Shown here: positions 42,701 through 53,675 of the stretch, one piece after another
Layout of the letters: each line of letters opens with the position of its first letter
Numbering within the stretch: the stretch's first letter is position 1
Source: Micrasema longulum
Lineage: Eukaryota > Arthropoda > Insecta > Trichoptera > Brachycentridae
Reading direction: 5' to 3'
Assembly (NCBI GenBank): GCA_022494885.1
Contig: JAGVSM010004917.1
Span: 1-64,000 of the forward strand
Length of the DNA stretch: 64,000 bases
Made by a program: the position numbers and the translations under genes
The notes under the pieces: generated by a model
What the model saw: the letters and a program-made list of their open reading frames with translations, nothing else
Told to the model about the DNA's origin: nothing
The model's database searches: none

Positions 42701-45700
42701 TTTGCAAGAACGGTGTAAATTACATGATAGAAAAAAAAACACAATTTTAAATATAAATATTTACAAAAATATAGGCGAAATCAATAATGTAACATTAATG
42801 AAAAAAGAGGGAAAAACGGTCATAGTTAAATTTCATTCAGTGATCTTATCAAAAAAGACAACATCAAGACTGGGATATTTTTGGCAAACTTAAGAATTCT
42901 AAGCAAGGCGGAGAGAAAACTATAATTTTGTAGTTCTATGGTTTTAAGTACGAAAAAGTCAATTTTGTCTCGGGTTTCTTGTTGGGATACTTAATTTTAT
43001 AAAGCGTAGTTCAGGTGGATTCTGAATGGATTCAAAGTGGATGTTGAAAAGTACCAAAAGTTCAGATTTATCTCCTAAAATTCGATGTTGAAATGGTTAA
43101 ATATTTAACATCATTTTATTAATTTCATATTAGCCGTCAGTCAAGGTGCCTCGAGTCATTATTGATTATCTCAAATACAAAGCATCAGGTTTTTATTTTC
43201 ATCATCATTTCACGTCAGAGAAATTGACCTCTGACAAAGAGGCGAAGAGAGATAATTTGGACACCGTAATATGCTCCATCTCGAATTTGGGCATGGCGTA
43301 ATAAACACAAAATTACACTTTGAGAATTGATAGCGCCACTAGCTAAAGACTGATGGACGCTCACATTGCAAAAACAGTTAATTGTTTTTTAGCTATAATG
43401 AACGGTTAATTATTATTTTTTATTTTTTCAATTCTTTGTTTATAAAATATTGGGATTATTTAATTTTTAAATTTACGTTTTCTGCTTTCAATATCCCTAT
43501 CATCGTCAAAGCAACCTAAGTATATATGTATAGTAAATTCGTCTGTCACCCTCAATCAAATTTTCCCTATTCCAATAGGGTATGTTGGTTCATTAGCTTG
43601 TTAGTAAACCGGAAGAAACAAGTCCGATCAGGAGATTCTGTGGTCAGAAAAGATGGGCACTTGACGGTTTCTTGATTATTAATAAAATATTACACGGCAC
43701 AGTGGATATTGATCGCTAAAACAAAATATTCGCGATTGCCCTGGGAATTCGTAAACACGTGTGCACTCGGTGAGAATTTGATTGTTATTATGGCCGAAAT
43801 ACGGTACCTACAGTAGGAATTACAACATTCTTACCAGGGTCTAGTAGGTAGCAAATAAATCTAACGCCGCAATCCAGTAAATGTGCTCATATAGTTCATG
43901 TGGCGAAACCAAGAATGATAGTTTATGTTAAATTTTCATTGTTTTTTAAGCTGCCGCTGATATAGTCGAAATTGAAAAAGCAATCGCCGTCATGAACAAA
44001 TCTTCGTGCGTGGTCATAAAAAAGGCCACACCTTTCACACAAAACTTCGTTCGATTTCAGGTAAGCTATTTTATAAAACTAAACTAAATTATTTACCACT
44101 TCGTTTTAAATATTATAAGTTTATTAGTAAGTATATTCAATATTTTACAATCACTATCACACATACATTTTTTTATATTTGTATTCCTCAGGATTGTTCA
44201 CCGATCACTTTGTGTTGAGTTTTAAAGGATATGATATGTAGAGGTAGGCAAAGAGAATAGATTGCTACACACGTTTATATCGACATCCATTCCTAGCCTC
44301 TTCCACATGCATGCATCTAGTCACACATGCCCTTCGGTTGAGTCAGCTTTTGACATGACCAGACTTGAGATTTTGGTTTATCCGATCTTCCATGGTCGTC
44401 TTTGTCCTACGTTACCATTAATTTTAGCCATATATAAATGTTTTAACATTCTAATGTCATCCATTCGTTCAACATGACCGAACTATCTTATTGACACTTT
44501 CTTAACTTTTCCCTCACTAAGCATCCAAAAATTACACATGATCCGAACGGGGGGCCCAAACGACCCGAGCGCCTACTTGTATATGGCATCAGGAGAATAA
44601 AACGTTGGAAGTGTTTATGACCGTGCAATACTTTATTCGTGTTTTCGCGTACACATATTTTACACATTCGTGTATTTTATTCATTTTTGTTAGTTTGCCG
44701 AATGCTTATGTACATAAAATGAAATTGACCAAATTCGGTCTATGGGGGATTCGAATGCCCCTCTTCAGTCCTGCTGGGTTAATCTTACTAGTTTCACTTG
44801 TCCGTCCTATATTTGCAAACTCGCTCGTAACCCTTTTAAAAACGCTCAAGGTCCCGGGTTTGATTCCAAAAACTCTTACAGTGGGCTTCGTTACGAACTG
44901 CAACTCCGAGGGTAGAATTCGCTGTGGATTTAGTCTAAAAACAATAATTGCACTAGTAGTAATACCATAAAGTTGCCTCTGAGTAGCGCCTACTAACCCC
45001 AGTTATAAAAAAAACATCCTCGTTTTAATTGCAGTATCTCGGTTTCGTCATAAACTTCCTTTTTATTACGTGGTCTGATCTCGGTAGATATAAGGAATTT
45101 GCAAGACGAGGGTCATAGATTGACCAATCAGTGGTTGCATTTTAAACTCAGTTAATGGATTTTGGTAATATGCAGCGGATGCTTCCTGGACTGATACCCG
45201 AAGCATAAGACCGATCACATTTTCTTCATGTGATAGATCATCGAGTCACGCTGCATTTATTTTACAAATAAAATTTTTATAAATACGTGCTTCGTAAAAA
45301 ACCAAATACTGTTATTTTTTGTTTTTTTTATTTATTTTTAGCATACATTTTTTTTCATGTATACACAATGATACTATAATAATAAAATATATGCCTTACA
45401 TTAAAATAAAAATGATTTCAAACTTACAATTAAATATAATAAAAATATTAAGTTCTCCAAAAGGAAAACCATTTTCTAATATTTTGTCAAAGGAGGACAC
45501 CATTGCAGGAGACTGCTGCGAAATATTGCGAGATCATTGAACAATCTTGGAACAACGCAATTTAATGTTAGCTCTCCGAAGTAATTTGTAATTCGGGGAA
45601 CAGACAGGGAGCCCTTAGTTTTTAATCTAGTGTTGTGAGTGTGGGAAACTCTTTTTTTATTTTCCGGATCAACAAAGTGATCTACAATCAATTTGTAGTC

Positions 45701-48700
45701 ACAAAGTTGTTTTACCGGCAGGACATTACAGAGTTTTAAAAATTCAACAGTATATATTGAGAACGGTAGTGGTTATACACATGAATAGAGACATTTACCC
45801 AAGCGTCAACTACAACCATAATACAAAATACTCTTAACAGGGATCTGATACTAAGTGAAGGGGTCAACACTGATTGTGATTTTTCTCAAGCCTGGGTGCT
45901 CTGTGATGTAATTCACCACTGTAATTAGGCCTCCTGGCCTGTTGTGGTGCAAAAAAAATGTAATTGTAAAAATGTAAACAATGTTCTGGCATCGAGACAA
46001 CACTATTACGTAGGCAAAAAGGTCCAGAAAGACTCTTTCACGACATTGGTCGTAGGGAGTCAGAAAAGTTGATGCATGCCGTGGATTGGAGATTCTTACT
46101 GGATGTCGAAAATAAAATATGAAAATAAAGAATATTTAAAAAATATATATATACGTATATATACATGTGGCAACCATGAAGTTTCGCATTATAAATAAAT
46201 TGTCTATGTTTTATGAATGCATGTATGTGTATGCGCATGGGTGTATGCACGTGTGTGTGTATGTACATGTGTATATATGTGTGTGTATATATAAATGTGT
46301 ATATATGTGAATGTGTGTATGAATATGTATCAAAATGTGGATACGAGTAAGTTTATATTTTATTAGTCTGTGCTCTCTATTAATTTGTTAACTATTATCA
46401 TATATTATGACGGGTCATAAGCCCTGTAGATGCCTAGACTTCTATATTCCTTCTCTTAAATGTTCTTTATATCTGTTGTAATATATTAATATAAACAGCT
46501 CCCCAGGGAGTTGAATCCAGTTCTTATCTACAAAAATTTGGACAAACTCAAAATATTGTTGATAAATTACCTGGTCCATGAAGAAGTATAGAAATTGATA
46601 AAATAATATTTTCAGGCGTTGCCTAGTATGTAGGTGAAATAATTCAATTAAATGAATCTCACCCGCATAAACAAAGGTTTCAGCTCTTTAACTTCACAAA
46701 CATCAACAGACGAAAGAATTGAAGGAATATAGATGTTTAAATATAGGCAGAAAAGTGAATGTTACACAGTGTGTAAAGTGGCTACTTAAACCAGCCATTG
46801 ACAGGTCATAAGCCCTGTAGATGCCTAGACTTCTATATTACCTTCTCTTAAATGTTTTTTTTTTTTTTTTTTTTTTTATATTTTTATTATTTTATATATT
46901 TTTATATTTTTTATATGGGAGTTGCTTTATTATTTACCTTGCTTATAACATACAAGGTTTATATTTAAAAAAGTGGATTTTTCTGCAATTAAATATCTTA
47001 AAATTTATCTAAACTATTGGGATCAGGAGGGATATATTAATGTGGGCTAATCAGGAACTTCTCAGCATTTGCTCACGTGGAGAGGAAACCACTTAAAACT
47101 CTTCAGGAGAAGCCGGCTTGTTGGCAGCAGTCAACAGGCCTTCCGTTCCACTAGAGGAGTGTTCGGCATTTTGTTCCCTACTTTGGTTTATTTTACCAAT
47201 TTCCTGCGCCATATATATTCTCTTAAATGTTCTTCATCTCTGTTGAATTTATTTTAATGTAATTGCCTTGCTTGGAACGGGGTATGTACCCTTGTTAGCT
47301 GGGCAAAGTAAACGCGAAATTATATTTTTGATAAAAGGTGTAAATAAATAAATAATTGTTTTTTTTCTTGATATTTCAGAGTCATGAAAAGGGTTGCTTT
47401 TCTATCATTGGTAGGTATCAAGGAGCCCAAAAGTTGAACCTCGGCGTTGGGTGCATTTCTAGACAAGGAACCATTATTCACGAAATTCTCCACGCTTTGG
47501 GCTTCCACCACATGCAGAGCACTCACAACAGGGACGAGTACGTCACGGTGGTGTATGAAAAGATCAAGAAAGGTTAGTGTTTAGAATTAGTCTTTGTCGC
47601 GTGAAACAGAAGCCGGGTGAAGAGAAAAAACGTGTTAAGAACATTGAGATGTAAGACGGGTAGGCGCTCAAAGTGCTACCAGCTTCACGCCGCTGTAGCA
47701 ACCAAACGGCTAACGACAGTGCATTCATGTCGAGACACGCGTCAGTCTGTTACTACTACTACTACTACTACCATCACGCCATTTCCCCGTAGGGGTAGGC
47801 AGCGAGAATGGACCGCCACACGCGTCTATCCTGGCATACATTCCTAGCTTCTTCCACATTCATACATCTTGTCATACATGCCCTTCGGTTCTGTCTGCTT
47901 TTGAAATGACCAGACTTAAAATTTTAGGTTTACCTGATCATGCCACGTCTTCTTGGTCGTCCTCGTCACACGTTACCGTTCATTTTCGCCATATATACTT
48001 GTTTTACCATTCTTTCGTCGTCCATTCGTTCTTCGTGACCAAACCATCTCTGAGACTCTTTCTTAATCTTATCAATTATACTTGACTCGGATTTACACTC
48101 TTGCCTGATTTCATCATTCGTAAACCTGTCATACATTGATTTCCCACACATTCGTCTAAGAGATCGCATTTCAACCGCGTTCACTCGGCTTTCATCTTTC
48201 CTCTGCTAGTTCTATGTTTCACTTCCATACTCAAGTGTTGGGACTAAAACTCCGTTGTTCACTGCCAGTTTAGCTTCGACTGACATATCTGTTATATTGT
48301 TAATAATTCTACCGAAGCATATTGTTTTACATAACAGTTAAAAAAGTTATCGAAATGGAATTCAAACTCAACAGTGTTATTGCTCTGTATTTGACTGGAA
48401 AATCGCAACCAGCCATTATTCATGAGCTACAACATTTACATGTGAACAAAATCTACGTCAAAATTATTCTGGTATGAATCAGTGCATTTACGACAGTTTC
48501 AGAAGTGTGGAACTGGAGAGGAATTTCAAAGGAGAGAAGAACGCCTAGGTTTAGCTAAAGCCCACCCAGGCCGGTCGAGCTTATGATGTTTTTGTTTTTT
48601 TATTTATTATTTACATACAATATTACATTTTTATTATTTTTTTTAACATTTATTATTATTTCATTTTTTTAACAGGACTCACCAAGCCAATTAATATGGC

Positions 48701-51700
48701 TTGTCGGTAAAGATCCTTTACATTAAAACATATGATAACACTACATTGTTGAATAATAATAATTACTACTTACTTAAATATAAGGAGCGACAAAAAAGTA
48801 CCTATAATTTATGTTTTCAAATAATAATTAGAAAAATGTAAAAAAAAAGTAAAAAATAAGTAAATAATATCGCAATTATAAGTTTAAAAAAAATATACAA
48901 TACCGGAGTACCAAAATTTAAAACAGAAGTGTGTACATATTTAATAGGAACAAAGCATTTTATTAAAAACATTATTTCTTAACATATCTATATCTATTTC
49001 CATTTCCATAATCATATCTATATCTTTATCTATATCCATATCTTTATTCATATATATATATATACAAATATATATATATACCCGTACATGCACACATACA
49101 TACATATCCATATACACACATATACACATACATACACATGAACATATATATACACACATTTAAATATCCATGAAAATACTACAAAAAATTATGTTTTATT
49201 TATATCTATATTTACAAATATTAAATTTTATTAATATATAGACTCCTGATCGAATAGCCAGTCGATTATTTTGCCCTTGTCACTTTTGGTAGTGCCATTT
49301 CTAAGATTGTTTGGTAACAAATTGAACATAACTGGAACCACATATTTTTCAGTTTTTTCCCCGTATTTGTTGCTTGTCTTTGAAATCACTAAACCTTCAT
49401 TTTGTGTGAATCTTGTGTAATAACCAAATTCCAATGAACTTTGATGATGATGATGATAATGGTTAAAATGAAAAAGAGTTAGACGCTCGTAATATAAGGA
49501 GTTTTTGCAATACGCACATGTTCTACCTTTATATTTTTGTGACGTGTTAATTAATTTATTTCAGAGGATCAAATCAACTTTGTGAAAAGAAGCGCAACTG
49601 AAGTCTCGAACCTCGGTTTCCCCTACGAATATGGCAGCCTGATGCACTACGGCTTGTATGATTTTAGCATCGATGGAAACAAGACCATGATAGCACTAAA
49701 GGTAAATACAAAACCGTCTCCCTGAGAACATCATGGTCATAGACCCCTGCATCGGTACACTCATAACGCAATGTCAGGGGATCAGTCTTTCACTTCTAGT
49801 TCAGTCCAGGGACTGAAAAGTATTCTGCGTCATGAGCAAAAACGCGGCTATTCGAAAAAGTCGTATTTTGAGAGGGGGCCCTTTTTATCATTTACAAACA
49901 TTATGCAAACTTCAAAAACCTGATAAATCATAAGTAGAGTATGTCAATTGTTTCTAAAGCATTTAATTACCGATAATATTTCTTGTTTTACTGATAATGT
50001 TTCATAGATTCCAAACTTTCAAAAATTTCCTTCTTTTAAAAAACACGCACTATCCTGGATACAAACTAAAGATACGAACTCTTTTTTTCTATGATATATT
50101 TTGTTGCCCTTTAATAATAAGGAATGTTTTTTTTTAATATTTTTTATTTTCGTTTTTAATTGCTGTAAAAAATACCATGCAATATTTTACAGAATATTTT
50201 ATTTTCTCTTTCTTATGTTAAACAAAAATAGTATAACTGTCTATTTATTATAGGAGCAAAATGCCTTTGTGGGATTTTTTCGTTTACTATTTTAACTAAT
50301 TATATGTATTTCACTGCTATGTAAGTATCCTTTTTTTTAATACTCTGTTGTATTATTATGTTTATTGTACAAAAAACAAAAAAAAAAAAAAAAAAAAAAA
50401 CCTGTGTGTGTCATATCTACATAGAGTTTTGAAAATAAATGCCTAGATATTGTGTTATCGTTTTAAAAACTTTAAAACATTATATCGTTTTTCGTCATGA
50501 AATATTTTTTTTACTGCTCATTGCTATAAATCGAATGGTTCAAAATTTTTTGTAGAACATCACCTGAAATTTAACCCATTTTGAGCTGCTTTTTTGCTTA
50601 TGAAGGCAGTGTTGCAGCAAATCTCAATTTTTTCATTTATTTAATTTGATGACTACAAAAAATACAAATCGCTGCCCTAATTCTTCAATGTTCAATAGAT
50701 CATTTTTTTATTGAGTTATGAATGCCAATTTGTTAATTATCTTATTATGCGTTCATGTAGCTAAAGAATTATTATTTTTTCCGTTATTAAAGCGTATTTT
50801 CAGCATTTTCTGAGTGCTAATCTCCACTTGCTGATTTGACTTATTTGACCGTCAATAACTGTGTTACAAAATACTTACTTTAAATGTTTTCATTACAATC
50901 TCTACTCAGGTATTTGCTTTAAATAGATATTTTATTTGAGGATCCCTCAAGCACATCAGATATTAGGCATTTTAAAGAAGCCCTGAATAATATTTTTATT
51001 AGTAGTAACAAAGCTATTGAAATTCTCATTTCAATAGAAGACATCAATATAAATTTTAATAGAAGAAAAAATAAATGAATAAGTCACTCAGATACCGAAA
51101 TACAATTAAACCTAAATTTCTAAATTCCACACAAGTCATGGTTAAAATAGTTTTGTTTTCAAAAGAATAAAAAATTATAATAATCTCCCCAATGAAATAA
51201 ATACCATTAAAACTAACATACCTTCCAATGAAAAAATTCTAAAAATTTATTTTTTTTGAAAATGAGTAAAAACAGCATTCTATGTCAATTAGTATTCATT
51301 TTGCGGTGTCGTATAAGGTCCCCCAACGTTGGCGATCGCTACAGCGAAAGCATCTCGGTCCTGTGCGTCATATCTTCACTGAGTTTTTGCTAATGAATGT
51401 CTATATATTAGGTTATCGTTTAAAAAACTTTAAAACATTATATCGTTTTTCGTCCTGATGTATTTTTTTTTGCTCATTGCTCGTCATCAAATGGTTAGAA
51501 ATTTCTTGTAGAGCATTGCTTAAAATCAAACCCATTTTGTGCCGCCTTTTTGCTTATGAAGGCAGTATTGCTGCGAATCACATTTTTTTATTTATTTAAT
51601 TTGAAGATTACAAAAAATATAGCTCCTTTATCATTAAAACATAGAGAGACAAGATTTATAAAATAAAAAAAAACTAAAAATCATACAAGATTTATATTTA

Positions 51701-52630
51701 TTTAAATAACCCAAAAATTATACAGCATAATCAGTAGAAAGTTAAAATAATAAAACATTCTACACTAAAACAACAAGAAAATCATAAGAACTGTTTCTCA
51801 CAGCTAGGCAAAGTGAACAAGAAACTGTATATATATAATATTATGAAATGCATAAATAAATAAATATAATTACCATTCACCATCTTTGAAAAAGTTCAAA
51901 AGGTCTGTTCTATGGGAACAATACCCTACACTAAATATATCAGATACATGGGTATAACTATTGCCGAGTTCATGAAGTCTATTAAATCCGGCATGACAAG
52001 TATACACTGTCCGTGAATTGTTGCTACAAAACTGTGGCACCTGTCTAGTCATTCTTCCAGGTACCCTAAAGTTGATGAGAGATAATAGTTCAGGGCAATT
52101 CCATATTGAATTTACAATTTTGAATAAATTTAAAAGGTCTATAATTTTTCTTTTTTCGTTAAGTTTTATCAAATTTAACAAATTATTAAAATAATTTATA
52201 TATTAAAATAATTTCAAAAACAAAACATGGTTATAAAATCCAGACGCTTTCCGATGACACTCTACCAATATGGACGTTTGTTTTTATCAAAAGTCATCGT
52301 CATCCCTCGAAATGATGCTATAGATGGGTCTATGGGTATGGGCATCTCTTATCTCTTTTGACAACTAATTAAACATTTTAAGTCATTTATGGCATAGATT
52401 ATTTTAAGTTGCTTAGATTCTTGTTTTGGGGAGTCTGAAACCCTCATCTGCCCTCGTAGGATAGCAATTAATTTCTTAAACTTTATTTTTTAAATTTATT
52501 ACTTTATAAAATTTGTAATTTGTTAATACTTTCTTCTTACTTTCAGCCAACAACCGACGTTATTGGACAATATGTAAAAATGAGTGATTTAGATGTGAAA
52601 AGATTGAAAAAAATGTACAGCTGCCCTTGA
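39621..52630 (+). CDS. Astacin-like zinc metalloprotease, gene 2 (complete, six exons)
   Basis: Join of 39621-39750, 42238-42432, 43951-44060, 47380-47572, 49565-49701 and 52547-52630: 849 nt, 282 residues plus TGA, all borders GT/AG. Signal peptide at residues 1-20 (MINAKFLIFLQLFAAVYSAA); propeptide with FEGDI at 63-67 (Asp66 switch); catalytic domain from about residue 100; Cys128, Cys151, Cys170 and Cys281; zinc ligands His179, His183, His189 and catalytic Glu180 in HEILHALGFHH; Met190 replaces the family Glu; Met-turn SLMHY at 234-238. Possible N-glycosylation sites: NKT, NVT and NKS. The size fits short insect astacins with only pro and catalytic domains. M12A enzymes are secreted endopeptidases; tissue and substrate cannot be told from sequence. 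I chose ATG 39621 because it starts a clean signal peptide and has A at -3. Introns hold LINE, RTE, SINE and TIR-element debris. Confidence 0.93.
40008..40405 (-). mobile_element. Nonautonomous TIR element, copy 2 (inverted, one end lost)
   Basis: The complement starts AACGTAGTTACACAG at 40402 and matches 40402-40832 for most of its length (GTGCTGTGGGTGTTTTTTGC, CACTATTTTTAGAAGGTGAT) but lacks the far TIR. Confidence 0.65.
40402..40832 (+). mobile_element. Nonautonomous TIR element, copy 3
   Basis: AACGTAGTTATGCAGTAAGC at the left; CTGCATAACCACATTCAATT at the right end 40832. It abuts copy 2 head to head at the CAATTG palindrome 40401-40406. In intron 1 of gene 2. Confidence 0.7.
40970..41430 (+). 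mobile_element. LINE fossil in gene 2 intron 1
   Basis: LRLYTADRKSFRIF (former YADD), SRLEFSSIIWSPHETRYSLM, LRYLCLKECGYNPWLFPTDF, LLGILGY. Homologous to 1640-2110 upstream of gene 1 exon 2. Confidence 0.7.
41431..41812 (-). mobile_element. Younger antisense LINE nested in the fossil
   Basis: The complement of 41800-41570 is an open C-terminus: LYVPNDYLRHRQLKLFYLPA, CRTNLPMVMPVGRAMSLLNR, ISSDIDIFHISEKKFRED, then stop. The T-rich tail is at 41431-41460. It splits the + fossil between LGILGY and SLWRRRDVHLG. Confidence 0.72.
41813..42219 (+). mobile_element. LINE fossil, C-terminus and 3' end abutting exon 2
   Basis: SLWRRRDVHLGVCFFQLIGG, GLFVHDNYLRQRQHRLF, NLPMVMLVGRAILLLNSIPS, stop, then a tail AATAAATGAAATGAAAT at 42203-42219. 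The tail ends 18 bp before exon 2 of gene 2, so the acceptor's pyrimidine tract lies right at the element's edge. Confidence 0.7.
42238..42432 (+). CDS. Gene 2 exon 2 (propeptide)
   Basis: Acceptor TATTTTTTAG, donor GTAAGT. It encodes EPLTPELGNLQ, the FEGDI switch, TPEQIEERVQGF and LWPNKTLFYDYNV. Nearly identical in nucleotide sequence to 3647-3841 over its first half. Confidence 0.92.
42480..43200. other. Gene 2 intron 2, unassigned part
   Basis: A frame at 42702-42893 reads LNINIYKNIGEINNVTLMKK and EGKTVIVKFHSVILSKK. It faintly resembles a LINE ORF1 C-terminus but I cannot assign it. The rest is AT-rich. Confidence 0.3.
43213..43325 (+). repeat. Intron 2 block shared by the two astacin genes
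   Basis: GAGAAATTGACCTCTGACAA, GATAATTTGGACACCGTAAT and GGCGTAATAAACACAAAATT match 5317-5420 at the equivalent place in gene 1. Confidence 0.6.
43951..44060 (+). CDS. Gene 2 exon 3
   Basis: Acceptor GTTTTTTAAG, donor GTAAGC. It encodes AADIVEIEKAIAVMNKSSC and ends in NFVRFQ. 110 nt, as in gene 1. Confidence 0.9.
44200..44530 (-). mobile_element. RTE-like 3' end, antisense (gene 2 intron 3)
   Basis: GCCTCTTCCACATGCATGCA, CATGCCCTTCGGTTGAGTCA and TTAGCCATATATAAATG parallel 47800-48010 and are the inverse of the 1-300 region. Confidence 0.6.
44531..45419. other. Gene 2 intron 3, mostly unassigned
   Basis: Unusually GC-rich patches. CCCGGGTTTGATTCC at 44853-44867 looks like a tRNA-type B-box but no matching A-box is convincing. 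No gene recognised. Confidence 0.3.
45420..45760 (-). mobile_element. LINE fragments, mainly antisense
   Basis: Minus 45735-45530 reads YKLIVDHFVDPENKKRVSHT, HNTRLKTKGSLSVPRIT and VVPRLFNDL, a close copy of 16600-16780. A short + fragment (ILSSPKGKPF) at 45450-45477 belongs to another family. Confidence 0.65.
45865..45975 (+). mobile_element. SINE body fragment, type 1
   Basis: GATTTTTCTCAAGCCTGGGT, CTCTGTGATGTAATTCACC, GGCCTCCTGGCCTGTTG, then an A run. Same body as 30425-30540 without the tRNA head. Confidence 0.7.
46140..46345. repeat. TG/TA-rich simple repeat
   Basis: Alternating GTGTATATATGTGTG units at 46200-46335 plus (TA)n near 46145. Confidence 0.75.
46400..46840 (-). repeat. Foldback/tandem repeat family, composite copy
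   Basis: GGTCATAAGCCCTGTAGATG occurs at 46411 and again at 46804 (period about 393), separated by CTCCCCAGGGAG and TTCAGGCGTTGCCTAG modules. A poly-T run follows at 46855-46878. Confidence 0.72.
47380..47572 (+). CDS. Gene 2 exon 4 (zinc-binding exon)
   Basis: Acceptor ATATTTCAG, donor GTTAGT. It encodes SHEKGCFSIIGRYQG, VGCISRQG and HEILHALGFHHMQS with NRDEYV. The catalytic residues are intact. Confidence 0.93.
47735..48200 (-). mobile_element. RTE-like LINE, C-terminus and 3' end (gene 2 intron 4)
   Basis: Minus frame 48184-47966: AVEMRSLRRMCGKSMYDR, NDEIRQECKSESSIIDKIKK, QRWFGHEERMDDERMVKQVY. The 3' end meets (TAC)7 at 47750-47771, i.e. (GTA)n on the element strand, parallel to (TTAG)n in the 1-326 copy. 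Confidence 0.75.
48325..48575 (+). mobile_element. Possible Tc1/mariner-type transposase N-terminus fragment
   Basis: MEFKLNSVIALYLTGKSQPA, then IIHELQHLHVNKIYV resembles the first helix-turn-helix of Tc1/mariner transposases (V-x-x-L-Y-x-x-G-K-S-x-x-x-I). Frame-broken after 48475; no catalytic domain. Confidence 0.4.
48590..49440 (-). mobile_element. Antisense LINE C-terminus and 3' UTR (gene 2 intron 4)
   Basis: Minus 49434-49231: YYTRFTQNEGLVISKTSNKY, EKYVVPVMFNLLPNNLR, IDWLFDQESIY, same family as 35590-36410. The 3' UTR carries a CACATATA-rich simple repeat (49070-49160) and a T-rich tail at 48595. Confidence 0.65.
49565..49701 (+). CDS. Gene 2 exon 5 (Met-turn exon)
   Basis: Acceptor TTTCAG, donor GTAAAT. 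It encodes EDQINFVKRS, then PYEYGSLMHYGLYDFS. 137 nt, identical in length and phase to gene 1. Confidence 0.91.
49985..50400 (+). mobile_element. LINE 3' end (gene 2 intron 5)
   Basis: IPNFQKFPSFKKHALSWIQT at 50010-50070, then the 3' UTR shared with 15466-15840 and a poly-A run at 50378-50400. Confidence 0.65.
50401..50672 (+). repeat. Direct repeat unit 1 in gene 2 intron 5
   Basis: AAAACATTATATCGTTTTTC, CTTATGAAGGCAGT and TTTATTTAATTTGA recur in order at 51361-51620. Confidence 0.7.
51065..51235 (+). mobile_element. LINE C-terminus fragment
   Basis: Inverse counterpart of 12370-12660; AAGTCACTCAGATACCG and CACACAAGTCATGGTTAAAA. Confidence 0.45.
51361..51620 (+). repeat. Direct repeat unit 2 in gene 2 intron 5
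   Basis: Second copy of 50401-50672, preceded at 51310-51362 by a fragment of the 19800/24860 repeat. Confidence 0.7.
51640..52200 (-). mobile_element. Antisense LINE C-terminus and 3' UTR (gene 2 intron 5)
   Basis: Minus frame 52181-51870: RKIIDLLNLFKIVNSIWNCP, LINFRVPGRMTRQVPQF, NRLHELGNSYTHVSDIF, LLNFFKDGEW and stop. Confidence 0.72.
52547..52630 (+). CDS. Gene 2 exon 6 (C-terminus)
   Basis: Acceptor TACTTTCAG. It encodes PTTDVIGQYVKMS, DVKRLKKMYSCP and TGA. Two residues shorter than gene 1 at the end. Confidence 0.91.
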   Translation, partial: PTTDVIGQYVKMSDLDVKRLKKMYSCP

Positions 52631-52741
52631 TTATTATGTCAAATTATATTTCTCTTATTCTTTGTTCCGCAATTGTGTGGACAAAAATTTCATATAATTT
52701 TGTAAAACTGTTTATTTTATCCTGATTGACTATTTTGATGT

Positions 52742-52747
52742 AATAAA
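52742..52747 (+). terminator. Poly(A) signal of gene 2
   Basis: AATAAA 112 nt after the stop, followed by a GT-rich stretch (GTGAGTTTTTTG). Confidence 0.6.
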
Positions 52748-52885
52748 ATGCATAACCTAATCTCGTGAGTTTTTTGATTTGGAAAAAAAAATTCTTTCAG
52801 ACAATATCCAATCCCTGTAATAAAAACAAACCATGCGCGGTCCGTCTATAGATTAGATAATACAATAATTCCTTAAAACGTGGAC

Positions 52886-52935
52886 CAATTGAACGTACTT
52901 ATGCAGAAAGCAGCTAGTCCACAATTTTGAATAAA
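52886..52935. mobile_element. TIR-element end fragment
   Basis: CCAATTGAACGTACTTATGC then AGAAAGCAGCTAGTCCACAA is one terminus of the 7331/40402/58324 family on its own. Confidence 0.6.
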
Positions 52936-53059
52936 TGAGATTTTTATGTAAATAAAATTTAATGTTAACATCACATGAAATTATGGGTTAAAAGTGAAGG
53001 AAGACATTTAATTAGTTTATTATTTAGATTTGGCAAATTAAATTCATAAAACATTAAAC

Positions 53060-53675
53060 GAATTCAAATATTTTTATTAATTATCCTTAAAAATTTAGTT
53101 AGAAGTAAATAACAATGTTTGAGTATGTTGCAGACTGACTGGACTTCCTCCCTAGGGAGATAGTCTCTCTGTTGTCTAATTTTGAGCCATTTCAGATGCC
53201 GATAATCAGAAATGTAGTCATATTTCCTTAGACCAAAAATGTACCTTATGAATGTATTCTGAAGTCGTTCAAGTTTATTGAGTTGCTCATAGCTTAAATC
53301 AGTCATGGAAACATTAGCGTAATTTAGAATGGGTAGTAGTAATGCTTGTACAAGGGTGCATTTACTATTAATGAGTAAGAATTTTTGCAACCTTCTAAGT
53401 GAGTGTAGACTGAAATGTTTTGCGGCTTAATTCATTAGTATAAGCTCGCCAGCATAGATGTCCATCCATTAGTACTCCTAGATTTTTTAAGGATTTCCTG
53501 TATTGTTGCCTTTATCGAAGATAATTATCAGGGACAAATAGACCAAATTCATTCAGAATATCGGAATTATGTATGCGACCACCAATGAGTTGGAAAAAGT
53601 GAACACCTAAACGAATATTCCTTCTTTCCAACAATGATTGGTAGCCCAACATTCCCATATGTGTGTGTTGCTACA
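53060..53675 (-). mobile_element. Antisense LINE fragments (two families adjacent)
   Basis: Minus 53670-53515 reads GMLGYQSLLERRNIRLGV, HFFQLIGGRIHNSDIL, FGLFVPDNYLR (as 41813-42081). Minus about 53490-53064 reads SLKNLGVLMDGHLCW, KCTLVQALLLPILNYANVSM, EQLNKLERLQNTFIRYIFGL, HLKWLKIRQQRD. Confidence 0.68.

Noticed and set aside
44850..44900. tRNA-like B-box
   Set aside because: No convincing A-box at the right distance and no SINE partner.
49701..52546. Extra exon in gene 2 intron 5
   Set aside because: Exon 5 to exon 6 joins in phase 0 exactly as in gene 1, and the intron holds only repeats.
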